Position numbers and translations under genes: made by a program. From Pyrocephalus nanus (lineage: Eukaryota; Chordata; Aves; Passeriformes; Tyrannidae): 64,000 bases of DNA. A model generated the notes under the pieces. That model made no database searches and had not been told where the DNA came from. It saw nothing but the letters and a program-made list of their open reading frames with translations. This document shows, piece by piece, positions 54,208-64,000 of this stretch; the first letter of the stretch is position 1, and each line of letters opens with the position of its first letter. Location of the stretch: positions 31,087,866 to 31,151,865 of the forward strand of contig CM076261.1 of the NCBI GenBank assembly GCA_038380795.1, written 5' to 3'.

Positions 54208-57200
54208 CACTTTAGGTATATTCAGTAATAGCTGTGATTTTGAATGTCAGACCATCCATTGCCTGAATAATGGGTATTTAGCTTCAAAGCTGAGCTCACT
54301 GCTGTAAACACTCTTCCCGAAAGGCTGCAGCAGTAGATGTAGTCTACATTCCACTGGCTCCGCCACACAGGGGCAAACTAATCTTTTTAGCTTGGCCTTA
54401 AGATAAAAACAATGCATGTAAAATGTGCCTCAGGATTCATCAGATGGTCAAGGAATCTGTCAAATTATTTTTTTTTTTCAGAGAAATCTGTTATATTTAT
54501 AAAGGAGATATTTTACAAATGCACCCTGTGAAGGTTTTCTCAGCAGGGAATGAGATATTAGGTGCTTCAGCCCTGCTATAGAGGGGATGCACTGCACTTA
54601 AATAACATTGGACGAGAGATTTCAAATGAAATAAATTGCTGTTGAAATGAATTTGGGTCTCACACCTAAGTACCATAAATGTATTGCTAGTATTTTATTA
54701 TTTTTCCCTTTAAAAATGCTTAACTCATTTTTCACTGGAATTTTGAGCAAGTGGAAAAACCCTGTGCCATAGAAACAAATGCTCTTTTTAATGAGTTCTG
54801 AGTATGAAGAAGGACTTTTAATTTGCAAAGCCAAGTTTTGCGTTATGCAAAAGTACCTAAATTCCAGTACAGGCAAAACAGAGTTGTGAGCCGTTTTTCT
54901 TTAGATTTATAGTGGGGTTGGATTTTCAAACCCAGTAAGTAACATCTTTTTCCCTCCTGCAATCAATGAATGAAATAATCAGTGTGGAGGTTTCATTTTT
55001 GTGCTAATGGGCTTCACAAATGGTGCCGTGCAGAAGCCTTGAAGGGCAAGTTCTTCATTTATCTCAGTAAGAGTTATCATAGGGAAAAGAGAAAGTTAAA
55101 GAATCATTGAGTTAATACCACTAGGGTGGTGGCACCATCCTTCAAGGAGAGAGGTGTATGGTGGGAGTTACCTTCTAGTTAACCTGCCAGGGGTTTCTCT
55201 CCCATTCTCGCTTCCCTACTTTTTAGGCAGTTTAAGTAAACATCCTTACCTTTCTTCCACTCTTACTTCCACATATTCCTGCTCCAAATAGAGCATTGGA
55301 ACCCCCATCACCTACCAAATACCTAACTTTCAATAAGAAAGTTGGTTTCAAGTTTTTTAACAGTTATCTCCATACATCTCTGCATAACAGTGTAGTCTTT
55401 CACAATCCAGGGGAGAGTTCTTTATTGCCCTTCCCATCCTCCCTAGCAGGCAGGAAAAGAAAAATTACCTGTAAGTGTTTTTCCTATACCCTTCTACCAG
55501 GTGGCTGCAGCTTTTCATAGCCTCAGCCATCACATCACCTGGGCCTTTTAGTGCATTGTGTTTAGGCTGGGTCAGTGCTCTTTAATGCTTTCTTACGGCA
55601 AATCTGCCCCACTACTTTCTGTCTAAAATGTCAGACTCTGTAAGAATACTCTCTAGCTTCTGGTGTAGAAACCCAGAGTCCTTTGAAGTTTAAAGGAAGT
55701 AGTATCTCTCTGCAGAACATCTCAGATAACTTTCTTGCTGCTTCTAAGTCTCTGTGTTACAGGGTTTCTCACTGGGAAGAGAAAGTAAATGCTTTCCTGG
55801 GAATCCTTTTTTTGCATCTGGTTCCTTGGGCTGGTAAGGCCAAGCATCTGCAGTCCTGAAATAGCCATGTGGTAGCAAGTGCTGTGGCTGCTGCCTTTCC
55901 AGCTTGTCCATATAAAGTAGCCACAATGATTCTCTTTTCCTTACAGCTAATGTGACATAATACTTAGAAGCTATGATTTCTGTCTTCCTCTGGCATATCG
56001 TAAACTTCCATATTTTGAGCTCCTGGAGGACGTTTTTCTTTGGAAAGATAAGTATAGGCTAGACAACTTCATACAGCTGAAAAAAAAAAAGTGCTAAATA
56101 CATATTTGATAGACAAAAAAGAGAACCAGTAATTTGGTTTAGTATCTTGATGAAAGGTAACTACTGTGTACACTTAGATTGCTGAAATTGGGTGAGGTTC
56201 TTGTAACCTCCGTGGTAAAGCCCCAAAACTCATCATGAAGGTATTAATTCCAAGGGTCAGACAATTTGCTAATGAGCACTGCAAGTAGAGCAGATGCTTG
56301 TCCAGTCTTCATGCCATTCAGTGGAAAACTAGGTGTTTGCAATTGATCCATCCAGAGACCTATTTAATTACATACTTCTACATAAATGTCAGTGTAAGTT
56401 TGATGCTACCTGTTTGATCTTTTTGTGAAATAAGGACACATGAAGAGGGAGAAGAAAAGGCTCTTACTAATTTTTTTCCCAGAATCTCAAAAGGAGCTTT
56501 GAAAATGGCATTTATGTCAGGTGCTTTCATGTGCCTTTAACCTCTGAAAGAGGCTGCAGGAGGATGGTTCCTTTATTCATGAGACTTCTTTTGACTCTAC
56601 AAACAGTTCTTACTGGGATCTTGGGGGTACTAATAGTCCACAGTGGTCTTAAGCAACTTCACCTGGGGCCACCATTTTCCTATGGCCCATGAGCTCAATT
56701 CAGTTCAACTCCAGGGCCTCACTCCTGCCTGAGCTGCTCTACAAGAGTCTGTTATGCCCCTGCTGGTCATGGACAGTCCCTAACGTGTGGACTGGTGGCC
56801 TAGCCTAGCCTTAGCCCATCCCTAGGGAGGTGTCTGAAGCCTAGAGCTAGGGCTGCCCATCAGCCTTTCCTGCTGCCTGGCTGGAGCTGGCCCTGATGGA
56901 TCCCAAGGGAGCAGCCAGTCCTCAATGTGCTCCAAAATGCTTCTTTGTGGGTAAGGAATAAAAATGTTTGTTTGAGCCAATTAGCACTCTGATAACAGGG
57001 ATGTTTGTTGGTAGCAAATCACAACCCACTTCCTCTTGCACAGGTCTAGTTGTTGCTTCATTTGTATTGATGTGCGCATGGTGAATAATGAGCAGTAAAA
57101 TTAAAAAAAAAAATAAAGCTGCACAAAATACAAGTTAATTACATACTCCAGATTCACTGTGTTTGCTTACGTATGTGTGCTTGAAGATAGAAAAGCTGGA

Positions 57201-57679
57201 GGGAAGGTTATCCTGCTCTAACAGGTGATCATAGCTATTTGGGGCTTAGGCTTCTTTAAATTGGTGGTTTGATATCTGGTCTGTAAAGATCACACCGTAT
57301 TCAGAGTGCAGGTGGCAGGAAACACTGAAGTGAGGGTTACGCCTGCCTCTCTCTGGAGTTTCAGCATGGGAGGTCAAAGCATCTGTCCTGGAATCTAGGG
57401 TCATCTTTGATTTTTCAGGGCCTGCCTTCCAAGGGGATTTGAGAAGTTTGAGATATTATTTTTTCATATTCCAGAAATTTTCCGTGCAGGTCAAAATCCA
57501 GTGTTGTGTTGCCACTATTTTGTTAAAGGTACGTTGGTGCCTGGGATCTTCATCTTGAAGGAGAGTCTAATGTTGCACTGTGGTCCAGTCTACATGTAGA
57601 AGGCAGTCTTCAACTTTACAGCCTCTCTCCCAATACTGGATCATAAACTGAATAATTATAATCATAACAGTAGCAACAA

Positions 57680-57695
57680 CAATAATAATAATAAT
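57680..57695 (+). repeat. (AAT)n microsatellite
   Basis: About five AAT units preceded by CAACAACAAC-like sequence. Short simple repeat. Confidence 0.8.
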
Positions 57696-59223
57696 TTAAA
57701 AAACTATGTGTCAGTTCATGACTGAAGGTAGAGTTTGGGGCTGGATGTTAGAAGGATCACCTCAAGATGTGAGCTGATGCCTTGAGGCAGAAGCTCTGTG
57801 TTCAGATGCATGGTTCATATCTCTGAGTATGTGAACCTATAGCTCTTGCATTGAGAATAGTTCCCTTACAGCAGCAGAGGTTAGTGTCTGTGCTCACTTG
57901 CAAGCTGGCATAGGCTTGCTTGGGCTCTGTGACTGACTTTTCTCTTAGTAGCATTTTGCCTCAGTATGACTCTCCTGTAGGCAAAGTTAGGGTTAATTTT
58001 CTTACTGTATACTTTACATATTTCAGCTATCTTGTTTGACTGAAGTGTCCTAGCACACCCTTCCCAAATAAAAATGAAACAAAACACTTCAGTGCCACTG
58101 AGTTTCATGTAAGGGGACAATTGGTGCCTGTCTGCTCACTGGAGGTGCTTGTGGCACATGGTGAGGAGCCAGGCAGGGCTCCTGCCTCGGGGCAGGGGCA
58201 GATACTCTGGCTTCATCTCTTTACACTTGCTGGAACCAGCACATGAGTGTCACCAAGGCTCAGGGTTTGTAAGAGCTGGGCACTTTAGCAGCTGATCCCA
58301 GGTATCCTGACCTGTAGGTTGTAGCCCAAGGAGGTGGCAGTAGACTCTGCTCCAGCCAGTCCTATGTGACCTTGGCCTGAGGGCACTCAGAGCTTGGCTA
58401 TGCTGCCGCCTTCAGAGGGGAGGGGAGGGAAAGGAAGGGGAGTGGATGGTCACCCAGAGGTGTCTTGTGCAAGTCTCTTAACTCTCAACATTAGCCAAGG
58501 TGTGGTAGGAAAAAAAAGGTTACTCTTTGCAATGATCTCTGTTTAGGGAGGGGGAAGAAGCTTAAATTCTCATTGGCTTGGATTTGTGATTTTTTCTTAA
58601 TTATTTTCTATAGTATTTTACTAATCATCCCATGAAAGTTAACTGGTTTATCTTTAGTTGCAGCTTTTTTTCTTACCTTTTTTTAGTCCTCTGCCTTTTT
58701 TCCAGTTTGTTGAAAAACAGGTGTTTCAATTTGGTGTTACTTCACCAATTGCTAGTTTATTCTGTATGCCTGATACTGGTATTCCTATGAGTTGTTACCT
58801 CTGGCTGTCACTGCAGTAGCTTAAAACTGCCTGATGGGCTGGTATAGCAGTTAATATTATCGTACTTTTAGTGCGCAGGTAGTTTCTCTCATTCCTCAGT
58901 CTTGCTGTGTAAGATCTTCTTGCTTGGAAGATAATCAAGAGATGCTTGTTGTTTTTGCTGTTTAGGGTTTTTGGAAAATTTTAATCATTTATCATTGATA
59001 TGACTTAGGAAACAAGTTATTCATCTCTGCTACCTTCAGCAGCGCTGACTTGTCCTAAAATAAGCTGCAACAGTAAAATATCATTGCTGAATGGGCTGCT
59101 TCCCTGGATTTGTTTTCCTCTAAATACTGGTTTGCTTTTTTTTTTTTCCTCCTTGAGTAACTAACTTCCAGAAGAAAGGTTGACTTTTCCTTTTCTCTTC
59201 CTGTTATCATCTTTTTTGGTGCC

Positions 59224-59244
59224 TTTTTTTTTTTTTTTTTTTTT
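59224..59244. repeat. T21 tract
   Basis: Twenty-one consecutive T. It explains poly-phenylalanine and poly-lysine in the frames on the two strands. Confidence 0.85.
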
Positions 59245-60949
59245 GGTGAACCTACGTAAAGCACTAATTGAGCAAAAAACATTTTGGATCATAAACAGCC
59301 AGAATGACCAGTACTACTCATTTCTTGTTTTTTTCCAGAATTTTATTTGGCAAGCAAGATGGGTGTCTGTGGGAGGAAAGAAACTGACTTAAATTTGGGG
59401 GAATACAGGATGGAGCTTGACAGGGTGTGTCCTCAAAGATGTGTGCACATGTGTCACACTTGCAAATTGGGTAATTGCATATTTAGTTTCCTGTCTGTAT
59501 ACATGTGTGGGAGCAGATGTACGGTTCGTCTGCCATAAGGGAGATCCATGCACTGAAGGCATCATATTTTCAGACTGTTTTGAACCCAGTGCACTGGAAG
59601 AACTTAGACGATGGTGTGAGCCACCACAGTGACTCAGAAATTCAGTCCCAGTCTGTCTACCAAGTCCTGGTAATAATTGTGATGTTAAATATGTTTTGGA
59701 TTATGCTAGTGTCAATCCTCATGTCTCAGGAGAGCTTAGCAAGCAACAGCCTTCTTCTATGTGAGTTTTAAATACCAATACATCCTTGGTACTACCTGTG
59801 TCCTTCTTGTGGAAAAATACCCCTATTGCTATATTTTTGTTGTTGAGACTTCCACTTGGCTAGCTTAATACTCAGCTGGAAGCGTAGGAGCTGAATGGAG
59901 AAAGAAAGAGAGGGCACATGTGGGTCAACATTCAGTGACAGTGATGAAAGACACAGAAAGATGAGGTTTTCTTGTAAACAGTTTGTATGGGTAGTTAACG
60001 AAAAGAATAAATTATTGCTGGTTTTCACGTTTCTATTCTGTATCCCCAGCCTCCCACATGGTAATGCTCATCTTCCATTTGGAGTCTTTCTGATTATAAC
60101 TATGAAAAATAAGCTATTTCTGATACACCAATAAATATGCTTGCTCACTAGTCCTGAAAAACAACTCCTTGCAATTATGATTGTGGTGACTGCACATAAT
60201 GAATGACAGAGCTAGTGGTAAAAAGTTTTGCTGTCATAACCAACCTTTTAAAAATGTGAAATTTCAAAACAAGGCCCACACTGTTGGCAGGTTGCATTTC
60301 AGATACTTCAAAACATGTAATACAAGTTAAAACTTATTTCTGCCATGAAAATGCATGATATGGCCACCTGGGCATATGTTTGCCTTCATTTTTCCTATCC
60401 GTAATGAACATTTAGAAATAAGCATTTTTATTCTAAGGTAAAAGCATCCTTCCCTATTATTTATGGAAATCACTTAATTAAGCTACAATGTAAACACCCT
60501 GATATTCCTCTGAGGGCTATGAAATCTTTGAAAAATTAGAGACCATACAAAACTGCAGTTGTGGAATGACTGACTTTGGAGGGGATTCCAAGCTTCTTGG
60601 AGAGGCTTAGGCAAGCCAATAGTCTGACTCAACACTTTAATTTTTAATAAATAATTAAGGATTAATTTCTTTAAAGGTTGGTGTAGGATACTAGAATGGT
60701 GTACAAATAATGTAATTGTCACTAGTGCAGGTATGTCTGTTGTTGCCTGATACATGCTTGCTAGGTTTGGTAGGGTCCTTGGAGGGTTTGGCATTGGGCT
60801 GGATCTCTGTTCAGACTCAGGATACCTTTCTAGGATTTGAGGGCTTAGGTCCTGCTCTTTAAGACTTAAACACACACCGGGAAAATTCTAGTCCTACAAA
60901 CCGATATTTTAGTTCCCATAGGAAGTGATAGCAAGGGGAGGGGGGGCTG

Positions 60950-61006
60950 TGTTTTGTTTTTGTTTTGTTTGGGGGGAGTTTATTTTGTTTGTTTGTTTGT
61001 TTTTAC
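60950..61006 (+). repeat. (TTTG)n low-complexity tract
   Basis: GTTTTGTTTTTGTTTTGTTT, then GGGGGGAG, then (TTTG)4. Simple sequence about 130 bp left of a CR1 fragment. Confidence 0.85.
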
Positions 61007-61140
61007 AAATAACTTTAGTTTAAGCTGTTCAACAAAGAGATAAGAAGTTACCATGCCCAAGGCCTGGCTCAGTTTTTCTGCTGTTGTTTTAGATTATGTT
61101 CAGTTCATAGCTCTGCCTCTTTAGCCAACTAGAACAAGGA

Positions 61141-61252
61141 TCACAGAATCATAGAATGGTTTTCTTTGGAAGGGACCTTAAAGATGATCTGGATCCAACA
61201 GCCTTGCAGAGGGCAGAGACACCTTCCATTAGACCATGCTGCTCAGCACTTG
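61141..61252 (-). mobile_element. CR1 LINE 3' end fragment (antisense)
   Basis: It starts with the reverse complement of the CR1 terminal octamers (TCACAGAATCATAGAATGG), then GGAAGGGACCTTAAAGATGA, TCTGGATCCAACAGCCTTGC, GGGCAGAGACACCTTCCATT and AGACCATGCTGCTCAGCAC. These match the avian CR1 3' end read backwards, so the element points to the minus strand. Similarity fades after about 61252. The 70-codon minus-strand frame here is derived from the repeat. Confidence 0.95.
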
Positions 61253-64000
61253 AGTAGCCTGCTCTTTCTGGTAAGGTAGTTCTGCAGTTCTTAGAGCCTG
61301 CCAAAACTGTAGGAAGCTGACTGCAAGAAGTGTTTGCTAGTTCTTCCTCATTCCTCTTCACAAGTATTTTGCACTTTTCTTCTATGAAAATGTTGTGACT
61401 TTGGGAGCAGCCTGGTGGCTAATTCAACTGGTCTGGTTCCTTTGAGCCTAAGTCCCCTTATCAGCATGGATTGATTTCCCTTTTAACCAAAAGTTCCCTG
61501 AGATATTTTTTGCTGCGGCAAAATGATATCCCTGTGATGGATCATGAAAGGAGGGAGGGGAGACAAGTTGCCCAAAATAATCTATCTGCATCAACTGTAT
61601 GCTGCACTTAAATTATCCCTACATGTGTGTGACTGTGTTGCTCTATAGTGAGGCACTGTTTGAAATTTTGGATGTGTTCAGAGGAAATGGCTCTTTCTGG
61701 GCTCCTAAAATATTTTTCTGGCTAGGTAATTGTGATTTTCAGCTAAGCAAGAAACAGGAGGTAAGAAGATGAAGCAGGCAGGCCTTTGCACTGAAACAAT
61801 CGTTCTGGGAATGAAACCCAAGGGACAGATCTTAAGCAATGTAGACAGTCCTAGGCACACCAGAGCTGATCTACTTCCTATGACAACTTAAATCCTTTAG
61901 AATGTGCCAGTTTCAAATGTGGGAGATCTAAACCTCATCTACTCACGTCCTGTGGTTTTTGAGAAGGATACATTCTGTGACTTCTGGAAAATCAGCTGCT
62001 CAGTCGAGTATGATGCTTCTTGCAATATATGATACCGTATCTTTTCCTGGATTGTTCCCGGGAGCAACTAAAACCTGCTCTTCCAGTGGTTCAAAATTTA
62101 ATCAAGCCTAAAGCATTGGCTACATTATTAGTGGTCTCTATTGCAAGTCCTGAGGCTTAAAATAAGTATTTCTGAGGCAACCTTCATGCCTCTCCTGTGG
62201 CTTCCTTGTCCTGAGATGCAGTGATCTCTCTGCTGGTTGGTGCCTTCTAGTGGCATGCCACTCTTCTGCTTTTTCTGTTGTTTTTTCCTTCAGTATTCCC
62301 AGATCCGATCCATATAGGCTTTAAATCTGTTTGCTTGGAGAACTGGCAGCAGGAGAACAGACAGGCAAAGGAATGCAGTAAAACTTTAATATTTAACAGG
62401 TGGAATACAATGACCAAGATGGCCTATTAGCAGTGTTTTCCTGCAGATGTGGAGAATCTGTTGGGCTAGGGTAATATCACAGCATGGTTTGGGGGCCTTT
62501 TTTTTTTTTTTTAGAGTTTTGGAGGTCTATCTAGGAGATCTAGCTCTAGTTAATGTTGGCAGTGTCTGAAATGGAACCAAATCTCCTTGCTACAAAAACA
62601 GTATGTCAGGTGGGTTTTGTTTTTGGTGGTGGTTTTTTATTTGTTGGGCTTTTTTTCTCCTGTGTCAGAATTTTCCATTCTGTTGCTTCTCTTTAAGCCT
62701 TTCAGTGGCTATGGAAAGTTTTCCCTAATCTCTGTTTCTTGAACCTGATGAAAGATAGGAGGAAACCTGACCAGTGGATGAAAGAGGCAGGAGAAAAATA
62801 TTTCTTACCAGAGGAGGCAAGTGGTGAGATTTAACAAGTGTCTACTGTCTGTAGTTTGTAAAGAAGCAGTTTGGTCTCAGGCAATGAGGGACTGTGTTCA
62901 GGCCAAAAGGTTTCTTGAAAAACAAAGCATTAAATGCAAATGACTGAATGGTACACGTCAGGTGGCTACACTGCACACATTCTCACCATATGTCCCTGAA
63001 TGGAAAAATGGAAATCAAATATCCTAATTTTGCTATTGGATTTATGAGAAGCTATGAACTATTTTTATCTGTCAGGACTGTGACAAATATGGTGGTATGT
63101 GACTTGGAAAATATACACCAGCTACATCACTTGGAGAGGATGTGACAATATCAAAGCATGAGCAGAGTTGCCACTGTTTAGTTTCTTCCACATTATGTAA
63201 AGAAAGAAAACTGGGTTTGAGGTTCCTTCGTACCTTGCTCTTACTTGTCATGATCACTGGGTGCTGCCTGGGAAGTAAGAACTTCCCAGCAGGGAATATT
63301 TTCTTCTTTCTTGAATTCTGACTGAGAAGCATTTTAGTATTTGATTCTGTCCTTAGGTTAGCTAGTGTCTTTTTTTGTACAACTTTGATTATTGGTAAAG
63401 AACTGAGGAGTTTTATTAGTTTCCTAGCATGCAGTTTGGAAATACTTTTTTCTGCACTGATGGCAAAGAAAAATCAGTATGTGAAAACTTGTCAGAAAGC
63501 TTTATGGGAGTTTGTTCTGCTTTTGGTTGGGATTTTTTTTGAGGTCTTCACTGTCTTGGCAAGGGTGAGGAAGAAATATGGTCATGTACAGAACCTTAAC
63601 CCTTCCTGGGAAGCCCAGGCACAGTGCTGCTGTAAGTGGCAGAACTGTAGTTGGTTAAATAAGCAGTAGTTGGTCACTTGGCTGAGAGCAAAGTCAGTGC
63701 TTTCAGTCAGCCTTCTTGATAAGGCTGTTGATAGTGGTCATCCCGGTGTGTTAGGCTCTCTGGGAATTGTTGGTGTGTTTCTCTAATAATTTACCTTATC
63801 TGACTGGTTTGCTTGAAGTACAGTTAATAAAAATCCATACGTTTTTAGGCAAAGTATTAGTTCTGCTTCTTCCTCTCCTATGCAACAAAATGTATGGCTT
63901 CTTCTTTTTTTTTCTTTTTTTCTCTCTCCCCCCCCCTTTTCAGTGCTTTGTGGTTGAGATCAAAGCCTTCGTAGTAATCCATATGGGTAGTTGCCAATTT
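61253..64000. other. Intergenic, no gene seen
   Basis: Chance frames only (94 codons at most). Simple-sequence T-runs lie near 62499 and 63904-63940. The last is followed by CAG at 63941-63943, in the form of a splice acceptor, but the 57 bases after it show no recognisable coding sequence. Confidence 0.7.
63904..63940 (+). repeat. T/C pyrimidine tract
   Basis: T9, T7, CTCTCTC and C9 runs over about 37 bp. Homopyrimidine simple sequence ending TTTTCAG. Confidence 0.8.

Larger units (their letters stand above)
52963..61140. other. Intergenic, no gene seen
   Basis: Chance frames only; the longest is 130 codons (60483-60875 minus) without recognisable similarity. It contains an old LINE tail at 53224-53530, a TG/TA palindrome at 53924-53961, an (AAT)n at 57680-57695, a T21 tract at 59224-59244 and (TTTG)n at 60950-61006. 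The 56700-56930 and 58140-58440 stretches are somewhat richer in G+C but lack splice-bounded frames. Confidence 0.7.

Noticed and set aside
60483..60875. 130-codon minus-strand frame
   Set aside because: It is the longest frame outside the CpG island, but it has no recognisable family or plausible promoter. A frame of this length can occur by chance in 64 kb.

Overview
This window is vertebrate nuclear DNA, almost certainly from a bird. It is mostly AT-rich non-coding sequence with one strong CpG island. It holds three CR1 LINE 3' ends with the avian arrangement (5'-truncated, ending in ATTCTATGA-like octamers), an ERVL-like solo LTR and an old amniote MIR SINE. No long intact reading frames, operons, CRISPR arrays or other prokaryotic features are present. 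The exact species cannot be read from the sequence.

One gene is recognised with confidence. The first coding exon of ANKH (progressive ankylosis, a multipass membrane transporter controlling extracellular pyrophosphate through ATP and citrate export) lies on the minus strand at 14434-14529. It sits inside a CpG island of about 13.5-15.5 kb that must be its promoter. The exon encodes 32 residues starting MVKFPALTN and ends in a canonical GTAAGG donor. Everything to the left (1-14433) is therefore the start of ANKH intron 1, and the remaining exons are off the left edge. A weak-context upstream ATG opens an 18-codon frame that overlaps the ANKH start.

Everything to the right of the island (about 15.5-64 kb) looks intergenic. 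It holds CR1 pieces at 21.5, 52.8 and 61.1 kb, a 200-bp perfect (TTCCC)40 array at 22.2 kb, a four-copy 20-bp minisatellite at 28.3 kb, and a complete 589-bp solo LTR with 5-bp target duplications at 38.5-39.1 kb. It also holds an unclassified repeat-like stretch at 40.0-40.4 kb, an old L3/CR1-like LINE tail at 53.2-53.5 kb, and scattered poly(A)/poly(T) and dinucleotide tracts. In mammals the region upstream of ANKH is a gene-poor interval toward FBXL7; this layout is consistent with that, but the neighbour is not visible here.

Several stretches have the look of conserved regulatory DNA, with POU octamers and homeodomain-type sites and no repeat character: 10.6-10.8, 16.4-16.7, 21.35-21.4, 27.6-28.3 and 44.9-45.2 kb. 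They are listed as low-confidence candidates because only alignment can test them. I found no new multi-gene system. The points most worth checking are the overlapping uORF on ANKH, the G-rich tract beside its start, the MIR relic, and the minisatellite abutting a candidate enhancer.
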